A DNA stretch of 64,000 bases, from NCBI RefSeq assembly GCF_000006405.1, contig NW_003209437.1, positions 40,916 to 104,915 on the forward strand, given 5' to 3'. The stretch comes from Perkinsus marinus ATCC 50983 (Eukaryota > Perkinsozoa > Perkinsida > Perkinsidae). The notes beneath the pieces were generated by a model. That model saw only the letters and a program-made list of their open reading frames with translations. It had not been told where the DNA came from and did not search any database. The position numbers and the translations under genes are program-made. Below are positions 23,801 to 36,083 of the stretch, piece by piece (the stretch's first letter is position 1; each line of letters begins with the position of its first letter).

Positions 23801-24217
23801 ATGATAAGCGGTCTGGCAAGTCTGCGACAACTGCGCTGTTTCTCAAAGGTAGCTCGGTTCGATAGAGGCTCGCGGTCGTCGAATGAACCTAGCATGCCCT
23901 TCCACGTGCATCGCAGTAGTGAGGATAATTTACCAGTGCATGTGTACTATCGGAATAATCGGTCACAAGCCTTCACCCAGGTTAAAAGGATAAAGGGAGA
24001 TATTAAGGTAGTGATAGTTGCACAAACTTACCGCGCGCCCCAATATTCTTCCCACACTACAGTCGGTCTCGTCTTCTTTTTCCTATCTCAGGTTATAAAG
24101 GCCGAGCTTGAAAATATCTGTCGGACCCCGGCTCGACAGCTCAATGATCGAGTGCTTGAGCTCAGAGGGGATCATAAAAATATAATCCGAGCATGGCTGG
24201 CCGGCAACGGCCTTTGA
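23801..24217 (+). CDS. MRPL49: mitochondrial large-subunit ribosomal protein mL49
   Basis: Two exons, 23801-24007 and 24092-24217, joined in phase 0, give 110 aa. The N-terminus (MISGLASLRQLRCFSKVARF) is basic and lacks acidic residues, as expected of a mitochondrial presequence. The body follows the mL49/Img2 pattern: FHVHRSSEDNLPVHV (cf. the R..S.NLPVY signature), FTQVKRIKGDIK (cf. T.IRK..GDI), then RVLELRGDHKNIIRAWLAGN (cf. IKG......WL...G). Family knowledge places it in the central protuberance of the mitoribosome. The intron has a GTAGTG donor and a TATCTCAG acceptor (84 nt). It lies head-to-tail with a second mitoribosomal gene 76 bases downstream. Confidence 0.88.
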   Translation: MISGLASLRQLRCFSKVARFDRGSRSSNEPSMPFHVHRSSEDNLPVHVYYRNNRSQAFTQVKRIKGDIKVVIVAQTYRAPQYSSHTTVGLVFFFLSQVIKAELENICRTPARQLNDRVLELRGDHKNIIRAWLAGNGL

Positions 24218-24292
24218 AGCGTTTCTGTAACACGGCCAGTGTGAGTTAAGTCGATGATAGTATGCACCTACATCAAGATAGTCCTGTTTTGT

Positions 24293-25910
24293 ATGCTCAT
24301 AAGTGTTGGTGGACTACATAGTAGGAGCCCAGCGTCCCTAGTCTCGGCGGTGCGATGGTTTTCCGATAAGCATCGTCGTATTCAACGAGTCCGGTATCCG
24401 TGGAAACAGGACTTACTTAAGATGAACTGGGCGTATTTACATGAGGAGATGATGGAGTACTTCAAAGGCAGACCTACTAGGGATTCTACTGTAGAGATCC
24501 ATGTACTAAGGCGATGCGCTATCAGCGATAAGCTCCTGTGTTGGAAAAATATGTGCATGGTCGTCCACGTGTGTTGGTGACAGTATGAAAATTTTGAGGA
24601 AATTTCGGGAGATTCTTGTTGGTTCTTGTATCCTTCTACACGAATTCGCATATAAATTTCTATGTACGCGAGGGACTTCCTGAGCTCAGTTGAGGAAAGC
24701 AACCATATTTATGAAGACTGATAAGCTCTGGACGCGCATTGTGGTTGTTGTCATCCTTAGGCCAAGGCATGGCCAAGGTTTGCTCAATCACCCTATTTAG
24801 TATCGGAAGGTGAGATGGTAGACTATTCCGGTGGGAGTGATAGTGCTGCACATAGGGTACGTACCTGGTATTATCGTGAAGCGTGGATACGATAGAAAGG
24901 TCATTTTCAAGAAGTCGGAAATTGAGGCGGTCGCCTTTGATGATGACCCTCAGGCTCATGTAAGGTTTCTCAGGGTGTTTGAAATATGATTGATATCGTT
25001 TGCAGATAAGTCATCTTTTATGGGTCGCATGTTCGTGTGGATGTGGAAAATGAATGGATCGAAGATTGCGTTGTTGTTGACTACAAGGCTCATCCTGTCA
25101 ATCGGCAGCTTTTCTTTGTTCGATTTAACAGGCATATTCCAGGGAGCATCACAGAGGTAGGCAAAATTTTGATGTTATATTTCTGGCAGTCGTTTTCTCT
25201 ATCATATAGTTTAAACTTCCATGTTTCTTCATCTATTGCTTATAATATACTCATAAATGAGGAACTAAAAGTCGTTGTTAGTATGAGAATTAAATGAGAA
25301 AATGTAAAATGAAAAATTTACTCCCTTTTCCGGTAGTTTTTCAGCTCTGTTTCAATCCAGTGGGATGAACTCTCCTCCAGATTATTAACTGAAATAGTAC
25401 TAAGCATGTTGTGCCGGCATCTTCAGATCGACGTGCCAGTGACCCTAGTGGGCGTATTTGGCTCCCACGCTCACCTAAATCGAGCACAGATCGATCTTGC
25501 TATGCCGACAATTAAACTTCAGTAGTGCCGCCGCCGCTGTCGTTGCCGTATCCTGCTTGTATCGGTCATGCAGATGTGTTGGAGAGAAGATACCTCCGCC
25601 TTTCCTCGTTGATTGCAGTAAGCTCCGAATGGAAGAGCCTTATGGAGCTATCACTCTACGAGATATCCAACATCTACTCCCAGAGGATGGCACGGCCAGG
25701 TCTGCCATTCGATGTCGATCTTCGTGCTTATCAGAATGCCGCAGGTTTCATCCCTCCTACGACGTTGACGAGACGGAAATCGTTCATGCGTATCGGCCAT
25801 ATTCGATTCCTGAACAAGACATTCCTGAGGACTACGTTGACCCCAATTTTGTGAAACAGAATAAGAAACGTTACCATCTCACATATTCTGGGTATTGGCC
25901 AAGACAGTGA
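24293..25910 (+). CDS. bL25-family ribosomal protein, probably mitochondrial, multi-exon
   Basis: The start at 24293 gives a presequence-like N-terminus (MLISVGGLHSRSPASLVSAV, then RWFSDKHRR). The following parts match bL25 (E. coli L25/TL5): GYVPGIIVKRGYDRKVIF, DYKAHPVNRQLFFVRFNRH (cf. D.Q.HP.......VDF.R), IDVPVTLVGVFGSH from 25427, then CVGEKIPPPFLVDCSKL (25574-25699) with ITLRDIQHLLPEDG, and a final exon 25745-25910 ending at the stop. The last introns (25525-25573 region and 25700-25744, 45 nt) splice cleanly. The join between the exon ending near 24959 and the one starting near 25011 is out of phase in my reading, so one boundary is wrong. The protein would bind 5S-like rRNA regions if it acts like bL25. 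Confidence 0.72.
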
Positions 25911-26015
25911 CATGTGTTGTTTGATAGTGTTTCTGATTGAAGTGTATGATGGGACTGTGTTGTCCAGTTGGGGTAGTAGTGGGGATGTTTAGGTGACCTC
26001 TTGAGTGATGCAAAT

Positions 26016-27891
26016 ATGAATCAGCAACAACTATATGAGTATATGAGACGAGTGCAAGTGAGTCCCAGCTGGATTGGAGCGAATTGGAGGCATATCTCTG
26101 CTCAGGCCCAGCAACAACAGCAGCGTGGTGGTATGGGAGCGGTGACACAGCCAGGACCGGTGTCACCAGCTATGGCATTACAGCTCCTCAATAGGCAACA
26201 GCAGATGTATACCCAACAGGTTAGCGGATGCAGAGGGTTTCCGTTGGAGTGATGGTATATTAGGCTGCTGCGTACATGCCGCAATCAGGAATGATGCCGG
26301 GCCCGGGCGGGGCGGCGGCTAGAATGATGATGCCCTATCCTATGGGGATGACCGTGAGATGAATACCTCCGCTACCCTCCGTCTACGTTCTGCTTGTTAG
26401 ACGGCTGGGATGCCTCGACCAGGAATGATGCCGTTTGGCATGCCGCCACCCTTTATGGCGCGTCGAGGTGGGCGTTTGGTTGTGCACTATGAGCAACACT
26501 ATTGGGCTCAGGGGTGCAGCAGCCGCAAGATTCTACTGCCTCTGAGATTGAGATTGCTATGGCAGTCATTGAAATTAAGCTGGGAACTGATCGATTGACC
26601 TCGCTGAAGATACTCCAACAAGTCGCCAAACGTCAAGTTAAACCAGTAGGGAATGATAGACTGAGGCCGCCGCACTATGGGTCTTGTAACAGAACCGCGG
26701 AGATAAGATGATAACGTTTACTGTTGGGACTCCACCGACTCCTGCGAACCCACAAGCTGTTGCTGGATACGTCGCCCTATGCAAGGCGACTGGGAGAATC
26801 TACGTCTGCAGTTGTGGGTGCCTGTGTGTCACTATTGAGCGGATCTGGGACCGGGCTCTGGTCGTCATTCTGAATGCGCATCTGATCTGTTTGTTTTTTC
26901 AGCTTCAAAAGATTTGGCCAACAAGTTTGCAATGAACGTAAATAATCTGGCGAGGAATCGACTNNNNNNNNNNNNNNNNNNNNNNNNNNNNNNNNNNNNN
27001 NNNNNNNNNNNNNNNNNNNNNNNNNNNNNNNNNNNNNNNNNNNNNNNNNNNNNNNNNNNNNNNCGTCAACTTGGTCGCTGTAGCGAGATTTCCGGATGTT
27101 GTAGACGTCGTGAAGCTCGCGCGGTGAGGAGGATGCTTCAGCTGGCATATCACATTCCGTTTCAGGGCTAAGGACAAGATACTCGAACAAGAGAATTGCG
27201 TCCGGGTCGCCTTCGATCCATCAATAGGGATTTCAGGAACCTCTGTGGCAGTGACTATCGTCCACGAGGTCCCACCTGGTAGGCTGTCTGAGTCCACTCT
27301 TTCAAATCGCTCTCCTTCATAGTTGCTGCGGCTCCACCAGAACAACCAGCAACGGTTCCTCAGTCCCCTAGTGGTGAGAGCGGCTCACCGTCTAGCAAGC
27401 GACCACGGCCGGAAGACGGTGGTCTCGATGAACCTGAATTGCATGTGCTTATGTCTCCTATGAACAAGCGTATGCTAGTGAGAAGGCAAATGCTGGCAGT
27501 TGTATGTTTCAGGCCCCCGTGTGGATAGTGCAGCCAGCAGATTGAGTGATGGACTTGGGGAAGATGGTATGTGACTGAGTTTTATTCCTGATTTTATGTT
27601 CTGTTGAAGGAACGCAACGACCAACATTGGAGCCTCGACGACCCGAAATTTACACATTAGTTTTTCCAAGTGGACAGGTGAGTTCGTGACAGTACTCCCC
27701 GACGTTACCCTTTCTGTGTAATTTGATTTCAGGTTGTCATCCATGGTGGAACCAGTGGGTCGATTGAATTCGAAGAAGTTATTAGGAAGCATTGGCGTGA
27801 TCGAATACGTCCTTTATTGGTACAGTATACATTTAAGCCTACTCCTGTAACATCACCATCTGAGGGAAAAGATTCATCCCCAGAGACTTGA
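26016..27891 (+). CDS. Gln/Met/Pro-rich nuclear-type protein, interrupted by assembly gap
   Basis: Starts MNQQQLYEYMRRVQ, then splices in phase 0 (GTGAGT...CTCAG) to a Gln-rich exon (QQQQQRGGMGAVTQPG), then MPQSGMMPGPGGAAARMMMP and MPRPGMMPFGMPPPFMARR. A helical segment SEIEIAMAVIEIKLGTDRL follows. After the gap the exons read KDKILEQENCVRVAFDPSI, then PSSKRPRPEDGG (a basic nuclear-localisation-like stretch), YTLVFPSGQ, and finally VVIHGGTSGSIEFEEVIRKH to the stop at 27889-27891. Low-complexity N-terminus plus NLS suggests a transcription or RNA co-factor, but no family is recognised. Short introns throughout; at least one exon is lost in the N gap. Confidence 0.6.
26964..27063. other. assembly gap (100 N)
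   Basis: Exactly 100 N inside the Gln/Met/Pro-rich gene. True length unknown. Confidence 0.99.
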
Positions 27892-28900
27892 CACTCGTAT
27901 GTATTTTTGCGTTTTAGTATGGCTAGGAAAATGCGTAATTCACAGAGAGCTCATAAAGCTCTGTTTGACAACCTCCACAACGACGCCAGTTCGGCCCTGT
28001 CATAGCAAAGCGACTCCCCACGGGCTCTGATCGCTCCGCTCGACCACCACTCAACTTTTTACGGCTCGCTTGACGTCCGCCTAGACCCCATTGAAATCAG
28101 ATGACTACAGGGTCAACGATATGCCTCACTGTTCTAATGGTGCAAGACTGTGATGTGTCAAATTGTCCTGCCGCTTCTTCTGAGGACTATGGTGGCAGCG
28201 AGTGAGTCTGATACGAACTCCTCCACATTCCTACTTCTGTTGTTACTCATTCTCATGAGCTTCGCTGTCAGCAAGTTGCCGACCTAGCCTTATAGTGACG
28301 AATGTACATTCGGACGTACATGGCTTTGGCAGGGCTCGCATTAGAGAATGTAGGGTTTCGTCGAATTCCCAGAGAATGACGATTGGACTTAGGATGCAGC
28401 TCATAATTCCACACAATCAGAGTTAATGAGAACCTCCATGACCAGAGATTCCTCTCGTAGGAGCCTCCAGTCGGGGCACTACCACAAGTGTTATTTGCGT
28501 TGTCTGTGACAAGCCTAGTCATTGCGGCTGGTTAGTGCTACTCGATGCCTCCTGGGGACAGTGGATTGGTAGGGATTGCGACGGTCAGTAGGCTTGTCAT
28601 ACTTACTGCTTGTCAAGAGGTGAGGCGTATTGATTTTGCTATCTATTCCATCGTTACATGCCCGTCTTCCCTACTGTCAACTCCGTGCACACGAGCATGA
28701 CATGGTCCTGAATCAGGACTCCTAGGGCGATCACTCAAAAGGGCAGAACTGTCCGTGATGAACGTGTTCACTAGCATCCAATTCGATAGTGGATATCACA
28801 CCGTACCAACTCTCAGCAGCTTGAACATAACGAGTTGGTCAGTACATGGATTCGTGAATGACTAATATTTCTACATTAAAATGGAAGGTTCTTATTCCCG
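27892..28900. other. intergenic stretch
   Basis: No gene I can support. Only short frames on either strand. Confidence 0.4.
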
Positions 28901-29094
28901 GGAAACCCGAAACCCGAGCCTCTCATGCGAGTGCAAACCCCTACCGAGTCTAATGCGGTAACTTACCCTAGATAAGAACGTTATTCAAGTAGCGCAGGAT
29001 TGGATATCCACCAGCTGGGCGAACTGGTGTAACTAAATTTAGTGACAAGTTGTCAAAGAGTGATCTAGGACATCAAGTTTAGTGACACCGTCTG
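28901..29094 (-). repeat. dispersed repeat, copy B (inverted relative to copy A)
   Basis: The reverse complement of this segment follows copy A (22876-23049) block for block, with substitutions and small indels. Similarity stops abruptly at both ends, near GGTGTCACTAAAC and GGGTTTCCC, which gives defined element borders. Copies A and B bracket the 6 kb between the two CDPK genes. Confidence 0.8.
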
Positions 29095-29384
29095 TTGGCG
29101 CCTCCTCGAACGGCCTCTTCGATACTTGCTATCTTAGGAAATCATGAGCTTCCTCAACGCAATTGCGCAACTCCGTCGGTAGCAGTCTACTTGCTTCTTA
29201 CGACTGCGAATTCGAGGAATGAGGATGGGAATCGCTTCCTATTGGGGCTACTGCCGCAGAAACTGACCTAATCGAGTTTCTCTCCTTCCCTCCGCGTGTT
29301 TCTTCGGGGTCCTACGACATGGTCTACCCAGTAGACCTGGTTGTCCCTTGCCCTTATTAGCTGACTATTTTATCCACCGTGTAA

Positions 29385-31473
<2,089 letters not shown>

Positions 31474-31982
31474 TAAACCGAAATGGTTCAGTGATCGAAA
31501 GTTGAAGCGTGGATGGATCGACCTTCGCATTTGCTCATCATTGGCAGTATTTACTCTGGTAACGTAAATAGCAACCTTTAATGTCTAAAGGTTCTCTCTT
31601 TCATCCGTGGGTCAGGCCACAACACTATGATATTCGATGTGTGAATTTGTGATAGAAAATGTTATCCAGCTACGCAGTGTTCGAGTTGTTACAATGGGAA
31701 GGCATTCTGAAATACTCAAGATTGTTCGGGAGTTCGCGGGTCTTTGCTGCCTCTGGATAATGCAACATAGGGGTCGTCAGGCTACAACTCACGGAAGAAG
31801 TATCTTCCGTGATGATGATCAAAACTCCGACATCGAGGCGTAGTAGTCGAAGTTTTCGTTCCGACTTACGACAACCAACGACTAGATGTAAATGATTCAT
31901 GAATTCGGAAACAAAAGTTCACCGAATACCAATCGGAAATAAGGACCAATTGCGCTTGACCACAAGCTCACTTCCAGCACAA

Positions 31983-32011
31983 TTTTGTAAGCACTTCAAG
32001 TGCTTACAAAA
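31983..32011. repeat. perfect palindrome, one-base centre
   Basis: Fourteen-base arms TTTTGTAAGCACTT (31983-31996) and its exact complement (31998-32011) around a single C. Confidence 0.9.
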
Positions 32012-32049
32012 CAACTGAAATAAAAAAAACAACTGAAACTGGCCTACAA

Positions 32050-32080
32050 ATGAACTACAAGTGCTGCACTTGTAGTTCAT
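32050..32080. repeat. perfect palindrome, one-base centre
   Basis: Fifteen-base arms ATGAACTACAAGTGC (32050-32064) and its exact complement (32066-32080) around a single T. Confidence 0.9.
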
Positions 32081-32184
32081 TATACAAATTGTTGCGTCAC
32101 TAAACGCAGTTCACGTAGCCAGGGCAGAACCTCAGCCTGATTCAATTCAACTGAACACTCCGCACAAGTGGAGGTTAGTCGAAA

Positions 32185-32211
32185 AAAATCAATCTAAGTT
32201 AGATTGATTTT
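32185..32211. repeat. perfect palindrome, one-base centre
   Basis: Thirteen-base arms AAAATCAATCTAA (32185-32197) and its exact complement (32199-32211) around a single G. A shorter palindrome (GTTAGA / TCTAAC) follows at 32214-32228. Confidence 0.85.
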
Positions 32212-32605
32212 ATAGTTAGATCATCTAACGCTCTAGCCGTACCAAAGATGAAGCTATCAGTAGCAGAAGGCCGAGAAGCTCGGCGATGGCCAATGGTCAT
32301 CTTGGTGGATTCCCCTCCTTGGTTGCGCGCGTCGTATGTGAGTATCTTCATGCACCCCTTGCATGAACCGTCTCATGTGGCACTCATGTGGAACACTTTC
32401 AAGTATATAAAGAATTGAATAAGCTGCTCTCAAGGCCTATCTTGTTGAGTTGAGTACCCGTCCCCAATCTACGTCGATTTGCAAGACAGGCGGAAGCAAT
32501 AGTGAGAGGGGAGCTCGAAGCCAGAGAAACGCAGTCATCTGCGAGCCCATCAGTATGAAAATCAAAGCCAATAGCCGAGATTGGAAAACTACGTGCATGG
32601 CAAAG

Positions 32606-33047
32606 TCAGAAATGGTATAGACACTCGGAACTGACTCGAACTCGGGTGTTGTCATCAACGAATACAACGCCTTCTTCGAGGAGGAGAGCTATCTTTCGTT
32701 GAACGTCCTTCTGACACAGTGAAGAGTACTATCGAACTAGACGAGCTACTCCGCTACTACGGAATCCGTAGCGACGTGGCCATGAAAACCACCAATATCA
32801 AGTGAAGCTCGCACAACACGATGGCACGGAACATCAGGGGCGAAGGGATTGCACTTCAAAGCCTGACCGACAGCTTGGCAGGATCTGCAACTACACTGTT
32901 GTGTCGGAGAACACAGCATGCGCGTTACCGACAATCAATCCTCCGTGAGAGCTCCTTGTACGTGGTGACTTTCCCTTTCGGAACTTCCAGCAGCGCTTCA
33001 TATACCCGACGACGGAACGGACTCACCGCTGAGAGATCGATTGACAT
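32606..33047 (-). CDS. MGMT: methylated-DNA-protein-cysteine methyltransferase (MGMT/Ogt-type), C-terminal-domain-only
   Basis: Suicidal repair of O6-alkylguanine by alkyl transfer to a cysteine. Three exons, 32929-33047, 32761-32884 and 32606-32710, give 115 aa in a clean frame with introns of 44 and 50 nt. Features in order: SPFRRRVYEALLEVPKGKV, TTYKEL (Tyr30, base-flipping position), SCQAVGQALKCNP, active-site PCHRVV with Cys60, IGGFHG, and the C-terminal helix ALLLEEGVVF. The usual N-terminal domain of MGMT/Ada is absent; the protein is just the catalytic wing. The Arg finger that normally precedes AVG (RAVG) reads Gln here (Gln43). The PCHR Cys is kept, so this is not an ATL protein, where it is Trp. 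Confidence 0.88.
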
Positions 33048-33512
33048 TGTTGCATCACCTAATAAAGCTACTCTCCTATACAGCGACAATGCTCGATATT
33101 GTACAACGTGTACATGCTCAGGTTGTACACCGAACAACGAGAGAATAATAGTGATGGCCACATACTCTAAGATGCTCAACATGCGTGTGGCGTTTAGTAC
33201 TCGTGATCATTAGCATAGATGTCGTCCGATTGGTAGCCCCGACAAATCCCACTGAACTCGACAACAGCGAATGAGCTGAAACGTCACTATCGCATCACAT
33301 AAAATCCTCATATGTTTTTGTAATTATGCACCAACCGCGACCAGAGTGAACGACAATTATGATGAAACTATGACTGAATCATGCCCGGAAACGCTCCTAT
33401 CTACTGTGGCTACGGTCTTGGTGGCGGAGGTGCTCGAGGGGGAGGTGGAGGAGGGGGGACGAACGGGACTGAAAGAGTACACGGGAGTCAGAGACGCGGC
33501 AGTCCGGTCAAA
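33048..33512. other. intergenic stretch
   Basis: Between MGMT (5' side) and the RAP gene (3' side). It contains a Gly-codon-rich G-tract (33415-33460) but no supported gene. Confidence 0.4.
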
Positions 33513-34337
33513 TCAAATACCACGTCCACCGCTAGAAGTGCTTTTAGGAGTGCTAGCACCAGAAACAGATGGTGCCTTATCAATGGCTTGCGGAGTAGGC
33601 TCGGATGAGATCTCGGATTCTCCAACGACTTTGACCATCTCTGCATGTCGGGCCATGTAGTATTTCTCATCCTCAGGATCGAGCCACTCAGTGGGTTCCT
33701 CCCTGCAAGATTTTGATAGACATTCTTGGTTCGAATCTCATGACTCACTTGAGCTTGGTTCGCATATACTCCTCTCTCTCCTTCGCACCACGGAGCTTCC
33801 TCCACTCGAAGTACGGCACGTGCAGGACTTTGTAGCCCATTCGCGTCAAAAGGCGGTGTTTCAACTTCGTGTATGCCGTGTACCTGTACCGAGAAAACAT
33901 GGTCGGGGAGAAAGATCGAGCGAGATCCTACTTGGTGCTGTTCGCATAGAAGTGGCTCGGACCATCCACTTCGATAGCGATAGGACGGTCCTTCCCAGTG
34001 GGCACGTTGCCATTCTCGTCAGCCAGAGGACCTGAGCAGCAAAGCAGCGATTGACCACGATCTACGGGACCTGAAAGTGATGCATTCCAGAGAGCATACC
34101 TGCAAGCTTCTTCGTGAGCTCTTTGATGAGCCTTTGCTTCTCAGCCTGTTCCTCAGGGGTCAGTTTTTCATTGAGAGCAGCAGCAGCAGTGGCCGCGGCA
34201 GTGAATGGACGTCGTGCAAGCAGACAGGACGTCGCATTCAAAGCTGTGCGCCGCAGCATCGACGAAGCTAGGAGACCGGTCGTTGATATCATATCAGAAT
34301 TACTCGATGCGACTGACAGAGCTGCCGCTGGTGTCAC
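33513..34337 (-). CDS. small RAP-domain protein, probably mitochondrial
   Basis: Four exons, 34100-34337, 33932-34031, 33749-33883 and 33513-33702, sum to 663 nt (220 aa) with every GT-AG join in frame. The N-terminus holds an Arg/Ala-rich presequence-like segment ([19 protein letters not shown]), then a short helical stretch ([19 protein letters not shown]). The RAP domain follows: [19 protein letters not shown], then [20 protein letters not shown] and [19 protein letters not shown]. This matches the I.VDGP.HF, T..K.R.L...GY.V and VP..EW signatures of this endonuclease-like fold. An acidic Ser/Pro tail ends at 33513-33515. RAP proteins usually carry long FASTK-like helical arrays before the domain, and here there are none. 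Expected role: organellar RNA processing. Confidence 0.87.
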
Positions 34338-35198
34338 GAACTTGGCGAGGAAGAGGATTACCGAAATTCTGAATCAGAATGCGTGAAAGACACAACACAC
34401 AACGCATGATTCCAAATTCTCGGGCGCAATCTAGGAGGCTCAAGCATGAAGGTGCAGAGGGAGCCTCGGAGAACAGCAAGTAGGCTGAGAGCGCTCAGTA
34501 GAACCGTGAAGGATTCTCGTCGAGCTAGCTTGGTTATTGAATTTTGCATGTCGGATGAATATACTCTGTTCATCGACTTGTAGAGCTAACTAACTCTTTG
34601 CTATCCAGCGTGCAAGCCAGTATGCATCACTCGCATCAAAAGTACTATTCTAGAACACCTGTCTGTAAAGCGGCTGGGCATGACGAAGCAAAGGGGGATA
34701 TCATCACGACAGCCGTAAGGAGTTCCGTAGAGTGTATCAAATCGTAGCACTCTCGCCCGCCCAAAATCGATTCTCCAAAGACTATTCGTGGTTTTCCATG
34801 TGCTAGTGAGGAAGATTTCGAGGAAGCATTGCACCATATTGTCAGCGAGTGTTAGTGTGGTGGAATTGTGCGACGATAGGTGATCTATCAAAGTTTTTCT
34901 CGCTCGAAGAGCGTACGACGTACCCCTAAGATGCGCATGCGTGCGTAGCTCTCTCCACGCCCTCGTTGTAACAACTCTGAATGTGTCTTCGGAGTTGTTG
35001 CGCAGATGTATAGTGGTTGATCCATAATGGACTCACTTGACGTTTTACTTTGTGTTTGCGTGTTGCTGGTGACTCTCTTCATCGCCTGTGTCGGTTTCGT
35101 TGATGATTAATCGGTCCTTTATGGTCTGTGATGTATCCCCTTTCAGATTTTGAAAGCTCGCTGAGCGTTTCCGTTGTTAACTCGACCAGCTTAAACTC
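34338..35198. other. divergent intergenic region
   Basis: It separates the RAP gene (-) from LSM14 (+), so both promoters should be here. Minus-strand frames at 34601-34891 and 34888-35082 are open but without recognisable features. I see nothing else in it. Confidence 0.4.
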
Positions 35199-36083
35199 AT
35201 GAGTGGTTCATCACTACCCTACATCGGGAGTAGAATCTCCCTCATCTCCAACGCCGAGATCCGCTACGAAGGCATACTCTACACGATCAACACCGAGGAG
35301 TCTACTATAGCTCTACAAAACGTCAAGTCGTCTGGTACCGAGGGCCGCAAGACCCCCCACGTTCCCCCGAGCGACGAGGTCTATGACTTCATCATATTCC
35401 GAGGCAAGGACATCAAGGATCTCACTGTGTTAGAAGGTGCTGGTCAAAAGACTGGTCCTCTGACGGATCCAGCCATCGTGAGCATGAACCAAGCCCCCAA
35501 GGTCGGTGGTGGCAACCGTCAGCAGAGAGATGATCGCGGTGGTCGTGGTCGCTGGGAAGATCGTGGTAGCTGGGGGTACGGCGGAGGTGGCAAGGGATAT
35601 GGAAAGGGGTATGGCAAGGGTAGCTACTATGGTGGTTATTCTGGTGGTTATGGTCGCAGTGACAGACCTCACAGGAGACCCCCTACCCGTACAGGTCCTG
35701 TTGGTGAATTAGTCCCTAACGTGAATCCTGAAGCCAAGGCTGAGGTGAAGGATGAGTTCGATTATGCTGGCAACGCGTCCAAGCTTGAGAAGCCTGACGA
35801 AAGTGCTGTGTCTACCGCTGGTACCACAGTCAGAAGTGGTTACAGTAAGAATAAAGGGTTCTTTGACGACATCTCCTGTGACGCTCTTGACCGTAGAGCG
35901 AGAAGCAATCAAGGTCCGACTGATCCGGCCATTCTTGATCAGAGGGCCAAACAGCGAGCTACCGATAAGGAGACATTCGGCGCGACTGCTGCCCAGCGTC
36001 GACCCTTCGGAGGGTATCGACGCCCGTACGGCAAGGGCCGTGGTGGGAAGGGCGGTAAGGGCAAGGGCCGTAGTTATTATTAA
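35199..36083 (+). CDS. LSM14: LSM14/Scd6/RAP55-family protein
   Basis: A single intronless exon of 294 codons. Residues 1-90 form the divergent Lsm domain ([20 protein letters not shown], then [10 protein letters not shown] and [19 protein letters not shown]). An RGG/Gly-Tyr-rich linker follows, then an FDF-like element ([14 protein letters not shown]), an FFD box ([15 protein letters not shown]), a TFG box ([12 protein letters not shown]) and a C-terminal Gly-Lys-Arg tail. Proteins with this order act in P-bodies and repress translation together with DDX6-type helicases. The start is the first ATG after upstream stops, and the Lsm domain begins immediately. The lack of introns is unusual in this neighbourhood. 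Confidence 0.93.
   Translation: MSGSSLPYIGSRISLISNAEIRYEGILYTINTEESTIALQNVKSSGTEGRKTPHVPPSDEVYDFIIFRGKDIKDLTVLEGAGQKTGPLTDPAIVSMNQAPKVGGGNRQQRDDRGGRGRWEDRGSWGYGGGGKGYGKGYGKGSYYGGYSGGYGRSDRPHRRPPTRTGPVGELVPNVNPEAKAEVKDEFDYAGNASKLEKPDESAVSTAGTTVRSGYSKNKGFFDDISCDALDRRARSNQGPTDPAILDQRAKQRATDKETFGATAAQRRPFGGYRRPYGKGRGGKGGKGKGRSYY

Larger units (their letters stand above)
31474..32605. other. convergent intergenic region with three palindromes
   Basis: It lies between the 3' ends of CDPK-2 (+) and the MGMT gene (-). There is no gene in it. It holds the palindromes at 31983, 32050 and 32185, listed separately. Confidence 0.5.

Noticed and set aside
33381-33608. Plus-strand Gly-rich small frame
   Set aside because: Created by a G-rich simple sequence just beyond the RAP stop; no other support.
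33725-33760. Possible tRNA T-arm (GGTTCGAATC)
   Set aside because: No acceptor or anticodon stem can be built around it, and it lies inside a RAP-gene intron.
34114-34386. Plus-strand 90-codon Ala-rich frame
   Set aside because: It is the antisense of the RAP gene's first exon, which has domain and splice support.
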